Counted from the stretch's first letter, positions 47,183 to 54,925 are shown. The stretch is DNA of 64,000 nucleotides from Maribellus luteus (GCF_003576475.1 NZ_QWGR01000016.1:62001-126000); one strand, 5' to 3'. Notes: generated by a model from the letters alone, not told the origin. Numbers and translations are program-made.

Positions 47183-47758
47183 ATGAAAAAGATAATCATA
47201 AGCCTGTGTGCTTTCTTCTGTCTAAATAATGGTTTCTCCCAGGGGAAAAGCGAAAGAGCGGGTGATGTTTTTAAACCACAGATTGGTATTGATGTCGGAT
47301 TTGGTATTAATTCGTTTTCGGGTGTAAATGATGACTATACAAAAATTGCGGTTGACCTGGGAATGATTTATGAGTTACGGGAAAAATTTTTAGTGGGATT
47401 AGATCTTTCCTTTTCACCCAAAGAAAATCATGAAAACACAGGTGTAGATGGAAGCAGAAGTACACATATGAAATGGGACGGTCAGGCAACATGTGTCGAA
47501 ATGTATGGCGGTTATAAGATATTAAACCGGGCATGGTTTCTGGGAGGATTGGGAGCCTGTTTTTTTAGCGAGTATGAAGTGATGAAAGGATATTCAAATT
47601 TGACGTCATACAAAAGAAGCAGTCAAACAGATATAAGTCCTGTAATAGGTGTTATCTATGAATTCCCTTTGGCCTATAGTAATACCTGGTATATGAAATA
47701 CGACATGGCAGTTGGTGGTTACGATCGATTTTCATTGAGTGCCGGATTAAAGTTTTGA
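47183..47758 (+). CDS. Predicted outer-membrane beta-barrel protein (191 aa)
   Basis: A signal peptide (MKKIIISLCAFFCLNNGFSQ) is followed by alternating polar/aromatic strands, for example DVGFGINSFSG, FLVGLDLSFSP and WFLGGLGACFFSEY. The final residue is Phe in LSAGLKF, as in outer-membrane barrels recognised by the BAM complex. About eight strands would fit. The role is unknown. Confidence 0.75.
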   Translation: MKKIIISLCAFFCLNNGFSQGKSERAGDVFKPQIGIDVGFGINSFSGVNDDYTKIAVDLGMIYELREKFLVGLDLSFSPKENHENTGVDGSRSTHMKWDGQATCVEMYGGYKILNRAWFLGGLGACFFSEYEVMKGYSNLTSYKRSSQTDISPVIGVIYEFPLAYSNTWYMKYDMAVGGYDRFSLSAGLKF

Positions 47759-47765
47759 TAGACTC

Positions 47766-47811
47766 ACCCCCGCGCCTATAGGCCACACGCTACAATCGTG
47801 CGGCAGCGAGG
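47766..47811 (+). repeat. Palindrome element 3 (right arm; left arm mostly deleted)
   Basis: The right arm cacacgctacaatcgtgcgg with the end gcagcgagg is kept. It begins 7 nt after the stop at 47758. Confidence 0.8.
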
Positions 47812-47858
47812 TAATTTAAACAAAGGAGTTTTAAGTAAAACCAATAACAACATTCAAA

Positions 47859-48266
47859 ATGGAAAATCTTCATCCTTTCTTTTTAATCGGGGCTGTAGTG
47901 GTTCTGTTGCTTATGGTTCTTTATTTTCTTCCCATTGGGCTATGGTTTACGGCCACCGTTTCGGGGGTGCGTATTTCGTTTATGGAACTTTTGTTGATGC
48001 GACTACGAAAAACACCGGTTGGGGTGATTGTTCGCGCTTTGATAGTTGCCACCGAGGGTGGAATAAATCTCAACGGTGAACAACTGGAAATTCTCTTTTT
48101 GAGCGGTGGCGATGTAAACAACGTAGTAAGCGGTATGGTGGCCGCCAAACGGGCGGGTTTTCCCTTGTCGTTTGAGAATGCAGTAAAAGCCGATGCGCAG
48201 GGACTGAACATCCTTGAATCGGTACAGGAGAAAATGCGCGAAACACAAAAAGTTCAGTTTGAGTAA
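47859..48266 (+). CDS. Stand-alone N-terminal domain of a FloA-type flotillin-like protein
   Basis: This 135-residue protein has an N-terminal membrane helix (about 6-26) and then matches the first 115 residues or so of the flotillin-like FloA proteins (about 330 residues): LPIGLWFTATVSGVRI, VIVRALIVATEGGINL, LFLSGGDVNNVVSGMVAAKR. It stops at NILESVQEKM, where full-length proteins continue into the SPFH-like domain. The next element starts 7 nt after the stop, with no SPFH remnant. It is either a genuine short form or a truncated copy. Confidence 0.75.
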   Translation: MENLHPFFLIGAVVVLLLMVLYFLPIGLWFTATVSGVRISFMELLLMRLRKTPVGVIVRALIVATEGGINLNGEQLEILFLSGGDVNNVVSGMVAAKRAGFPLSFENAVKADAQGLNILESVQEKMRETQKVQFE

Positions 48267-48273
48267 TCCGTGC

Positions 48274-48342
48274 CCCTGCTCCCGCGCGATTGCATCGCGT
48301 GGTGAAAGGAAAAGCTACAGGCGCAGCGAGCTGCAGCGCGAT
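48274..48342 (+). repeat. Palindrome element 4
   Basis: The left arm is perfect. The linker is gtgaaaggaaaagctacagg. The right arm has changed to gcgcagcgagctgcagcgcg. It starts 7 nt after the stop at 48266. Confidence 0.8.
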
Positions 48343-48356
48343 AAAATTTGAAAACA

Positions 48357-48854
48357 ATGAAAAACTGGATTCTTATAGCAATAATGTTAACGTTTCAGTT
48401 GCCTTTATTTGCCCATGAAGACACACCGATTAAACTAAGCAAAGAGGGAAAATTAATAGGACTTCCTGAAAAATATGCTAACGCAGAATTTAACCGGGCA
48501 ACGTTCACATTAGCTATAAACGATAAACAGATAATTATTCCGGAATGCATAAAAGAGTTTTTCAAAGACTATAAGGACTACGACATAAGCTTCTCAGCAT
48601 CATGGTATCATAACTCTGAACTTTTACCCCATTACATACATATGGATATTACTACGGCTGAAAATCCATATGGTTGTCAGGTATTTTTTAACCTTGAAAC
48701 ATTGGAAATTTACCAGGTAAATAAGCCTGGAGTGATATCTAAAAAAGGTTACCCTCGATTTTACACAGCCAATGAGCAAATAATTTCTGAAGAATGTCGC
48801 AAATCTGTATTGAATTCAATAACTCCGCTCCAACGCGATCGTATTGCGTGGTAA
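48357..48854 (+). CDS. Secreted protein of unknown function (165 aa), C-terminus encoded by a repeat
   Basis: A signal peptide (MKNWILIAIMLTFQLPLFA) is followed by an alpha/beta sequence with no domain I know (IIIPECIKEFFKDYKDYDI). The ATG at 48357 is preferred to one at 48348. The last twelve codons or so (ITPLQRDRIAW) lie inside palindrome element 5. The TAA stop is the taa of its gtggtaaa. The original C-terminus has therefore probably been replaced. Confidence 0.65.
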   Translation: MKNWILIAIMLTFQLPLFAHEDTPIKLSKEGKLIGLPEKYANAEFNRATFTLAINDKQIIIPECIKEFFKDYKDYDISFSASWYHNSELLPHYIHMDITTAENPYGCQVFFNLETLEIYQVNKPGVISKKGYPRFYTANEQIISEECRKSVLNSITPLQRDRIAW

Positions 48855-48886
48855 AGGAAAAAAGCTAAAGGCCTCACGATACATTT
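48825..48886 (+). repeat. Palindrome element 5, fused to the 3' end of a gene
   Basis: The left arm reads acgcgatcgtattgcgt, where both halves have changed but still pair (one G.T). The right arm is short (gcctcacgatacattt). It overlaps the end of the coding sequence at 48357-48854 and supplies its stop. Confidence 0.75.
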
Positions 48887-48912
48887 AAAGTAGCAGAGAA
48901 AAAATAATTTAT

Positions 48913-49338
48913 ATGGAACAGAAAACAGTTTTAAGCGATAAAGATATTCAACCAAACGAAGAACTTATAGCAACGATAATTGGGGATAAACAACTGATTT
49001 GGAAACAAATGATGGCTTATCTGTATAATAATAGCAAAGATATCTCCGAGGTATGGAAATATTATAACGATGGCAAGAGTTGGCTCTTTCGCTCATTGAA
49101 AAAGAAAAAGACCATTTTTTGGATTAAAGTATTGGAAGATACTTTTAGAATTGCATTTTGGTATCCTATTCGATTGGAATCAGCAATTATGGAGAGCAAT
49201 TTGCCTGATTCATTAAAGATTCAATACAAAGAGGCAAAGAGCTTTAATAAAACGCGCGGTATTTATATTGACATTCAGGATTCAAACGATTTGATAAACA
49301 TTAAAAAACTGATTGATTTTAAATTGACAAACCTGTAA
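48913..49338 (+). CDS. DUF3788 family protein
   Basis: This 141-residue protein resembles the DUF3788 family: VWKYYNDGKSWLFRSLKKKK, IFWIKVLEDTFRIAFWYP and NKTRGIYIDIQDSNDLINI. It is small, cytoplasmic and alpha/beta. Members are found as scattered single genes in Firmicutes and Bacteroidota, as I recall, with no established function. The gene is AT-rich compared with the flanks. It starts 26 nt after element 5. Confidence 0.7.
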   Translation: MEQKTVLSDKDIQPNEELIATIIGDKQLIWKQMMAYLYNNSKDISEVWKYYNDGKSWLFRSLKKKKTIFWIKVLEDTFRIAFWYPIRLESAIMESNLPDSLKIQYKEAKSFNKTRGIYIDIQDSNDLINIKKLIDFKLTNL

Positions 49339-49348
49339 GGTTTTCCGC

Positions 49349-49450
49349 CCCCCGCTCCCGTGCACTGACATCGCCCCGCTCCCGCGCGATTGCATCGCGT
49401 GGTAAAGAAAAAGCTATAGGCCACACGATACAATCGTGCGGCAGCGAGGG
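49349..49450 (+). repeat. Palindrome element 6 (complete), preceded by a partial copy
   Basis: 49349-49373 is a decayed left arm. 49374-49450 is the best-preserved complete element: left stem cgcgat / atcgcg, linker gtaaagaaaaagctatagg, right stem cacgat / atcgtg, end gcagcgaggg. The two arms are related by inversion: the right arm's reverse complement (cgcacgattgtatcgtgtgg) aligns with the left arm. Confidence 0.85.
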
Positions 49451-49478
49451 TGCATAATAACGAATCGAGACAACATAA

Positions 49479-49946
49479 ATGGATAAAGAGACTTTCATAA
49501 AAAGATTGAATGAGGCAAGCAATTCAGCTTTGAAATTGGCGAGAGAGTTTACTTTCAATGAGATTGCTGACAAGCTGATTTTCAAAATTAAGCCAAATAG
49601 TCTTGATTTGAGTAAGCATTTGACTGATTCGGAAAAGGAAAATCTAATTGCCAGAAAAAAAGAACTTAATAAAACATTGACTGCTAATGAGGTCGCAAAC
49701 AGACTGATTCTTGAAAATAAAGTTCCTGTTTGGATAAATTGTTCTGTGATTCGGTCGACAAAGAAAATTACAACAATAGAATTATTCACAAGTAGAAGAT
49801 TTCGAGACGATTCAGAACTTTATCATAAAATAGAGACTTATCCACCGTTTCATGCTGTAATTATGAATCCGCCTTATTTGTTTGATAACAAAGAAAAGTT
49901 TGATGTGAATTGGAGATATAAAAAATCCAGATTACGATTAAGTTGA
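49479..49946 (+). CDS. Protein of unknown function (155 aa)
   Basis: There is no signal peptide or membrane segment. Residues 5-70 are helical and charged (FIKRLNEASNSALKLAREF). A beta-rich part follows (VPVWINCSVI, TTIELFTSRRFRDD). I recognise no family. It is AT-rich. Small helical-then-beta proteins of this kind are frequent in toxin-immunity or phage-defence cargo, but nothing here shows that. Element 7 begins 22 nt after the stop. Confidence 0.65.
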   Translation: MDKETFIKRLNEASNSALKLAREFTFNEIADKLIFKIKPNSLDLSKHLTDSEKENLIARKKELNKTLTANEVANRLILENKVPVWINCSVIRSTKKITTIELFTSRRFRDDSELYHKIETYPPFHAVIMNPPYLFDNKEKFDVNWRYKKSRLRLS

Positions 49947-49968
49947 GAGAAGCGAAGAGTAATTTGAA

Positions 49969-50057
49969 CCCCGTTCCCGCCCTGCTCCCGCGCGCTAACA
50001 CCACATGGTAAAGAAAAAAGCTACAGGCCACACGATACAACCATTTGGCTGCAAAGG
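49969..50057 (+). repeat. Palindrome element 7 (arms altered)
   Basis: The left arm is gcgcgctaacaccacatgg, with a changed stem. The linker has the 13-mer aaaaagctacagg. The right arm is cacacgatacaaccatttgg. Confidence 0.75.
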
Positions 50058-50146
50058 ATAGATACTCAATATCCAACTAGAACTACCCGGCAAGCATGTG
50101 GCTCGCAGCTAACTCTGAACACTGAACACTAAACTCTGAACTATCT

Positions 50147-50210
50147 CACCCCCTCCGTCATTCCTTCGTCGGAGCCTCCGGAATTCCTCGTCCCCCTCGG
50201 AAATGGGGAC
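50147..50210 (-). repeat. Hairpin module copy 6 (reversed)
   Basis: 64 bp, caccccctccgtcattcctt to the end aatggggac. It is the first copy in the reversed orientation. Confidence 0.85.
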
Positions 50211-50263
50211 AAAGAGGAAGCGCTGCGAGCTACGAGTAAAACAGCAACACGGCAACACAGCAA

Positions 50264-50341
50264 CCCCTGCTCCCGCGCGCTAACACCACATGGTAAAGAA
50301 AAAGCTACAGGCCATACGCTACCACCATTTGGCTGCAAAGG
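50264..50341 (+). repeat. Palindrome element 8
   Basis: It is nearly the same as element 7, including the changed left arm and the 13-mer aaaaagctacagg. It arose with the tandem unit. Confidence 0.75.
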
Positions 50342-50430
50342 ATAGATACTCAATATCTAACTAAAACTACCCGGCAAGCAAGTGGCTCGCAGCTAACTCT
50401 GAACACTGAACACTAAACTCTGAACGCTCT

Positions 50431-50494
50431 CACCCCCTCCGTCATTCCTTCGTCGGAGCCTCCGGAATTCCTCGTCCCCCTCGGAAATGGGGAC
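50431..50494 (-). repeat. Hairpin module copy 7 (reversed)
   Basis: 64 bp, identical in layout to copy 6. Confidence 0.85.
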
Positions 50495-50565
50495 AAAGAA
50501 GAAGCGCTGCGAGCTTCGAGTAGATGCAGCAGCACGGCAATACAGCAACACGGCAGCACAACAAC

Positions 50566-50630
50566 CCCCGCTCCCGCGCGATTGCATCGCGTGGAAAAAA
50601 AAGCTACAGGCCACACGCTACCACCATTTT
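50566..50630 (+). repeat. Palindrome element 9
   Basis: It keeps the intact left arm hairpin cgcgat-tgc-atcgcg and the 13-mer aaaaagctacagg. The right arm is cacacgctaccaccatttt, broken. Confidence 0.75.
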
Positions 50631-50695
50631 ACAGTCTCTCGTATAGTAAAAAAGAGTATTTTTAGGGTGTTTAACCATAGTAACTACACTGCATC

Positions 50696-50857
50696 ATGAA
50701 TCTGCTATCGATTATTTTACTTCTTGTACCCATTGTTTTCCTGTTTGCGTTTTTTATTGGTATTGTAAAGAAAAACAAACGACTCTGGATTACTTCCCTG
50801 GTTTTTTTCCTGATCATTTCACTGGCAGAGCTTGCTTATTTTACCTTTACGGTTTAA
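50696..50857 (+). CDS. 53-residue membrane protein
   Basis: The ATG at 50696 opens a 53-codon frame: MNLLSIILLLVPIVFLFAFF starts the first membrane segment, then a basic loop (VKKNKRLW), then a second segment (ITSLVFFLIISLAELAYF). Two helices with a positive turn suggest an in-turn hairpin membrane protein. It is followed 7 nt later by palindrome element 10, like its larger neighbours, which supports it as a real gene. I recognise no family. Confidence 0.6.
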   Translation: MNLLSIILLLVPIVFLFAFFIGIVKKNKRLWITSLVFFLIISLAELAYFTFTV

Positions 50858-50864
50858 GTGTCTG

Positions 50865-50940
50865 CCCTGCTCCCGCGCGCATTGCATCGCATGCCAGAGA
50901 AAAAACGAAAGGGCACACAATAAAACAGGGCAGCAGAAGG
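50865..50940 (+). repeat. Palindrome element 10 (diverged)
   Basis: The left arm reads gcgcgcattgcatcgcatgcc. The linker and right arm are poorly kept, ending cagggcagcagaagg. It starts 7 nt after the 53-codon gene. Confidence 0.65.
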
Positions 50941-51053
50941 TTCAGCATTAGTGAATGAACAATGGAACGAGTTTACAGAAAATTATTCATACAAAAGCAG
51001 TGAGAGGTAGTTTCAGCTCCCTCCTGCAAAAAAAAAATAACAGAAAAAAAGCA

Positions 51054-51449
51054 ATGAGTACCAATAAGATAACCCGGTTAAACCCCGAAAATATCCCGGC
51101 GCCAGTAGGTAACTACTCACACGTTACCATAATCCCGAAGAATTCAGACTTGTACACGTTTTCGGGGCAAATTGGGATCGATAATACCGGAAATATTCCG
51201 GAAAATCTGAGCGAACAGGTAGTATTGACATTCAAAAACATTCAGCAGCTTTTACACAGCCAAAACCTAAGCGCTGACAACGTCATAAAAGTAAACATCT
51301 GGGCTACCGAAGAAATTGACTGGGAGTTTTTTGACGCCGAATGGGAAACTCTGTTCGGACAAAAATACCCTTCGATGACGATTGCTTACATAAAAGCATT
51401 GGGATTGCCCGAACTGAAAATAGAGATTGAAATTTGGGCGGCTAAGTAG
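51054..51449 (+). CDS. RidA/YjgF-family protein
   Basis: This 131-residue protein starts at ATG 51054. It has the family's compact fold; TFSGQIGIDNTGNI and VIKVNIWATEEIDWEFFDAEW are typical, as is the C-terminal LPELKIEIEIWAAK. RidA proteins hydrolyse reactive enamine/imine intermediates from pyridoxal-phosphate enzymes. The arginine that binds the carboxylate in RidA (in GLP..R.AV.V-like loops) is not evident here, where the loop reads KALGLPELKIE, so it may be a divergent member with another role. The gene has no element directly after it. Confidence 0.78.
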   Translation: MSTNKITRLNPENIPAPVGNYSHVTIIPKNSDLYTFSGQIGIDNTGNIPENLSEQVVLTFKNIQQLLHSQNLSADNVIKVNIWATEEIDWEFFDAEWETLFGQKYPSMTIAYIKALGLPELKIEIEIWAAK

Positions 51450-51617
51450 AAAAGTCAGGATAGCCGGATTTCGCGCGAAGGTATTGCAAGGGAAGGAGTT
51501 CAGAGTCCATAATCCGATATCTAATATCCGGCATCCGCCTATCCAAATGAATACTGACCACTGAATACTAATTTTAGAGTCAACCGAAAAAAACCATAAC
51601 AGCTAAACAACCGGTAT

Positions 51618-52445
51618 ATGATTGAACTGAAGAAAGAAAAGTATTCCCTTTTGGAAGCACCGCTAAAGGAAGTAAAGATCAACCACCTTTTTGCGCGTTC
51701 GGTAATCGAAAAGAAAGTAGACGGGAAGGTGTTTGTTGATCACGCTGAACATCCGAAAAGCTTTTATGTAGTTCATCCCTATGGCATGAGTTTGCTGTTT
51801 GGCGACAGTGAAAACAAGGCCTTTAACAGCCAGCTGGCAGAGTATTGTTTCAACCGGCAGGGAGCGCGGAATTCGTTTGAATGGATGCAGGCCTTTCCCG
51901 GCAGCTGGGATACTACATTGCCCGAATTGTTCGGAGACAAGTTGCGTGCAGCATCGGATGCAGGGGAAGCCCCCGGCGATTGCATTGAGCTGAACACCCG
52001 CGTAAACTTCAGCTTCGACCACCAGAAGTACCTGGAGTTTAAGCGTGCAAACATAAACGGGCAGCACGAAATAAGAAGAACCGACGCCGCTGTTTTTGAG
52101 GCGATGACCGGAAGCGTTGTCCCCGCCCGTTTTTGGAACAATGCCGACGATTTCTGTCAAAACGGCATCGGGTTTAGTTTGTTTGACTGCGGAAGGCTGG
52201 CCACTACGGCCTATTCTGCTTTTATTTTTGAGAAAGAGCTGGAACTGGGCATGGAAACGATCGCAGAATTCAGGGGAAAAGGCTTTGCACAGTATGCCTG
52301 TTCGGCTTTGATCGATTATTGCCTGGAAAATGCTTATGAGCCGGTTTGGGCGTGTAAGTTAAGCAATACACCGTCGTACCGCCTGGCTCAGAAACTCGGG
52401 TTTGTTCCCGCGCTGACTTTACCATATTACCGGCTGGCGCTTTAA
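51618..52445 (+). CDS. GNAT-family acetyltransferase-like protein (GNAT_acetyltran type)
   Basis: This 275-residue protein resembles the GNAT_acetyltran family, in which the GNAT fold lies at the C-terminus (about 150-275). The acyl-CoA-binding loop appears as EFRGKGFAQYACSALIDYCL, and YRLAQKLGFVP closes the fold. The N-terminal 150 residues are a family-specific lobe. The acceptor is unknown. Its GC content is closer to the chromosomal core than that of the genes at 45.7-50 kb. Confidence 0.75.
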   Translation: MIELKKEKYSLLEAPLKEVKINHLFARSVIEKKVDGKVFVDHAEHPKSFYVVHPYGMSLLFGDSENKAFNSQLAEYCFNRQGARNSFEWMQAFPGSWDTTLPELFGDKLRAASDAGEAPGDCIELNTRVNFSFDHQKYLEFKRANINGQHEIRRTDAAVFEAMTGSVVPARFWNNADDFCQNGIGFSLFDCGRLATTAYSAFIFEKELELGMETIAEFRGKGFAQYACSALIDYCLENAYEPVWACKLSNTPSYRLAQKLGFVPALTLPYYRLAL

Positions 52446-52467
52446 TTGCAGAACTTATAACAACCAG

Positions 52468-52515
52468 CCCTGTTCCCGCGCGATTGCATCGCGTGGAAAA
52501 AGCAAGAACAGCTGG
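52468..52515 (+). repeat. Palindrome element 11 (left arm)
   Basis: The intact stem cgcgat-tgc-atcgcg is followed by gtggaaaaagc. The right arm is absent. It starts 22 nt after the stop at 52445. Confidence 0.75.
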
Positions 52516-52546
52516 CTGATCATAAAGAATAAACAATAATAAACGA

Positions 52547-53146
52547 ATGAAAGCATACATTAAAAGCAATTGGCCGAAGCTATCGGTGGTACTTGTAGGC
52601 TTGTTTTTTATTACAGGCATTTTATCATTGACAATTCCTGCTTTTGGTAAAATGGTACTGCTATATTCATCGAATCTGGCAGAACCATTAAACTGGTACA
52701 GGCTTTTAACATATCCTCTGTACGGTGGAGGGTTGCTGAACTGGGCCCATAATGCATTAGTGATGGTATTAACAGGTTTTATTCTCGAAAACAGAATCAG
52801 TAAGAAAGAGATACTTGCAATAATTGTTTTATCCGCCATAACGGGCGGATTACTTTTTATTTTTCTTAATCAAAATGCCGGCTATGATCTTACGGTAGCA
52901 TCGCCGGTAATGATTTCGTGGGGGTATTGTAGTGCCACTATCGTTATCGGTCTAAAATGCTGGGGAAGGTTAAACGTATTTGAAAAGGTTGTGGTGATAA
53001 TGTGTCTGGCTAGTTTATTAAGTGTGTGGAATGATAATATCGGATTTCTGGTTGGACAAATATCAGTAATTACAATTATCGGGCTTGTAACGCTTATCCG
53101 GTTTCGGGGAAAAGAACTGGCACGTGAATCAAATCCCATAGAGTAA
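52547..53146 (+). CDS. Rhomboid-like membrane protein lacking the catalytic residues
   Basis: This 199-residue protein has about six membrane helices. [20 protein letters not shown] and the following [12 protein letters not shown] correspond to the rhomboid entry region and first helices. Active rhomboids need a Ser in GxSG and a later His. Here the segment expected to hold the Ser reads [10 protein letters not shown], and the helix expected to hold the His reads [13 protein letters not shown]. So both catalytic residues appear to be missing, which points to a pseudoprotease, or to only a loose relative. Confidence 0.6.
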   Translation: MKAYIKSNWPKLSVVLVGLFFITGILSLTIPAFGKMVLLYSSNLAEPLNWYRLLTYPLYGGGLLNWAHNALVMVLTGFILENRISKKEILAIIVLSAITGGLLFIFLNQNAGYDLTVASPVMISWGYCSATIVIGLKCWGRLNVFEKVVVIMCLASLLSVWNDNIGFLVGQISVITIIGLVTLIRFRGKELARESNPIE

Positions 53147-53149
53147 TGA

Positions 53150-53462
53150 GTATCGGGTATTGAGTATTGAGCTTCGGACTACGAGCTACGAGCATCGAGT
53201 ATCCAGAATCAAGCATCCAGTATCGAGAATCAAGCATCCAGTATCGAGTATCAAGCATCCAGTATCGAGTATCAAGTATCCAGTATCGACAATGAAGTAT
53301 CAAGAACACACCCCCTCCGTCATTCCTTCGTCGGAGCCTCCGGAATTCCTCGTCCCCCTCGGAGATGGGGACAAAGAACTAAGCTGCGAGCCTTGAGCCT
53401 TGAGCTACGAGCATCGAGTATCAAGTATCAAGAATCAAGAATCGAGCATCCAGCATCGCAAA
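53150..53462. repeat. Heptamer tract with hairpin module copy 8
   Basis: Heptamers of the reversed type (AGTATCA, AGCATCC, AGAATCA, AGTATCG) run without gaps for 150 bp before and 80 bp after a reversed hairpin module at 53309-53372. The four frames through it give only shifting 7-residue repeats. No gene is present. Confidence 0.85.
53309..53372 (-). repeat. Hairpin module copy 8 (reversed)
   Basis: 64 bp with the variant ggagatgggg near its 3' end. Confidence 0.85.
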
Positions 53463-53546
53463 TAAAATAAATCCTAGTCAGCAATATTCCCCCAAGGTAG
53501 CCGTACTATAAAGCATGGGAATTTACCCGCAGAAAAACACATAAAA

Positions 53547-54326
53547 ATGATCAACTACAAAACAAACGACTGGTTTACAATTGAGAAAATTGATGATACT
53601 ACATCGATTATTAGTGAATACAAACATTGGGAAGAAACACACTGCTACCTGCTTAACGGCCGCGACAAAAGTTTGCTGATTGATACCGGGCTGGGGGTGC
53701 GAAACATTTGGGAAGAGGTACAACAGCTAACCGGCAACCCGGTGGCGGCAGTGACCACCCACGCGCATTACGACCACTTTGGCGGACATCAGTATTTTCC
53801 CGAGTTTTATGTACACGAGGCCGAGACCGAATGGATAAACGGGGGCTTTCCGCTGACGCTGCAACAGGTGCGGGATTTTCTGATGGAAGAACCCTGCGAT
53901 TTTCCTGCCGACTTTGATGTGAATGACTATTATCTGTTTGAAGGTACGCCCACACGGGTACTCCGCGATGGAGATACGATTGAGTTGGGAGGCCGAAGCA
54001 TTGAGGTGCTGCACACGCCCGGTCATTCACCCGGCCATATTTGTTTGTACGAAAAAGACAGGGGGTATTTGTACACGGGCGATTTGATTTACATCGGGGA
54101 GTTGTTTGCATATTTCCCGTCGACCGACCCGGTTGCTTACATGAATTCGATAAAAAAACTATTGCCGCTGGAGGTTCAGAAAATTCTGCCGGCACACCAC
54201 GACTTAAATGTGCCGTTGTCGATTATCCGGGAACTGGACGAGGCTTTTACAAGCTTGCACAACAGCGGAAAGTTAAAACACGGAAGCGGGACCTTTTCGT
54301 ATCCCAATTTTGGCATAAAGCTGTAA
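53547..54326 (+). CDS. Metallo-beta-lactamase-fold hydrolase
   Basis: This 259-residue protein has the HxHxDH zinc-site motif in VTTHAHYDHFGGH. Other ligands are His in HTPGHSPGH, Asp in YTGDLIY and His in ILPAHHDLN. The fold is that of hydroxyacylglutathione hydrolase-type enzymes. There is no signal peptide, so it is cytoplasmic. The substrate cannot be inferred. Confidence 0.88.
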   Translation: MINYKTNDWFTIEKIDDTTSIISEYKHWEETHCYLLNGRDKSLLIDTGLGVRNIWEEVQQLTGNPVAAVTTHAHYDHFGGHQYFPEFYVHEAETEWINGGFPLTLQQVRDFLMEEPCDFPADFDVNDYYLFEGTPTRVLRDGDTIELGGRSIEVLHTPGHSPGHICLYEKDRGYLYTGDLIYIGELFAYFPSTDPVAYMNSIKKLLPLEVQKILPAHHDLNVPLSIIRELDEAFTSLHNSGKLKHGSGTFSYPNFGIKL

Positions 54327-54382
54327 GTCGCAACGTTGTCAGACAAAGATGGATCGGACGCTTCCAGTATCAATCGCTTAAG

Positions 54383-54419
54383 AGCCGTTCTTTATTTAAT
54401 TGAAGAGTAAAGAACGGTT
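54383..54419. repeat. ACCGTTCTT palindrome, copy upstream of the array
   Basis: Arms agccgttcttta / taaagaacggtt, with one G.T pair and a 13-nt loop. It resembles the palindromes that flank the transposase gene at 58 kb. Confidence 0.65.
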
Positions 54420-54611
54420 CTATGGGCACAAGACACATCCGCTGGTATTCCGAGATTATGAACAATATTTCCAAGTAAAACCTATCTGGCAGAAAATGAT
54501 CAATATCCAAGGTAGAATATCCAATTCCGAACTACCCAACAAGTTCGTGGCTCGCAGCTCATAGCTTTTCCCTTGAACTCTAAACTTTGAACTCTGAACC
54601 CTGAACTGTCT

Positions 54612-54661
54612 TACCCCCTCCGTCAAAGCCTTCGGAATTCCTCGTCCCCCTGAATGGGGAC
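54612..54661 (-). repeat. Hairpin module copy 9 (reversed, internal deletion)
   Basis: It is 50 bp, lacking the ttccttcgt segment. Confidence 0.8.
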
Positions 54662-54864
54662 AAATAAAGAAAAGCTTCCGGTATCCAGTTTCTGGTCAAC
54701 CGACTTTAAGCGTTGAAAATATCATAAAACAAAACCTATCTGGCAGAAAATGATCAATATCCAAGGTAGAATATTCAATATCCAATTAGAGCTACTCAAT
54801 AAGCTCGTGGCTAGTAGCTCATAGCTTGAACTCTAAACTTTGAACTCTGAACCCTGAACTATCT

Positions 54865-54925
54865 TACCCCCTCCGTCATTCCTTCGTCGAAGCCTTCAGA
54901 ATTCCTCGTCCCCCTGAATGGGGAC
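54865..54925 (-). repeat. Hairpin module copy 10 (reversed)
   Basis: 61 bp, with the change to cctgaatgggg in the hairpin loop shared with copies 9, 11 and 12. Confidence 0.8.

Larger units (their letters stand above)
49981..50566. repeat. Two tandem composite units (285 and about 300 bp)
   Basis: The unit from cctgctcccgcgcgctaaca at 49981 recurs at 50266, and the start recurs again at about 50567. Each unit holds a palindrome element, a gatactcaatatcc tract, heptamers of aacactg/aactctg type, a reversed hairpin module and gcaacac-type octamers. No gene sits between the elements here, unlike the rest of the array. Confidence 0.8.

Noticed and set aside
46303-52515. Integron attC sites
   Set aside because: The elements lack the RYYYAAC and GTTRRRY core boxes and no tyrosine integrase is seen. 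I keep a cassette-like origin as an open idea only.
46303-52515. Palindrome elements as intrinsic terminators
   Set aside because: Stems are only about 6 bp and the following sequence is A-rich on the plus strand, not T-rich.
53094-53396. Two overlapping ORFs of 71 and 78 codons in the heptamer tract
   Set aside because: They are products of the 7-bp period (shifting 7-residue repeats such as RYWMLD), not genes.
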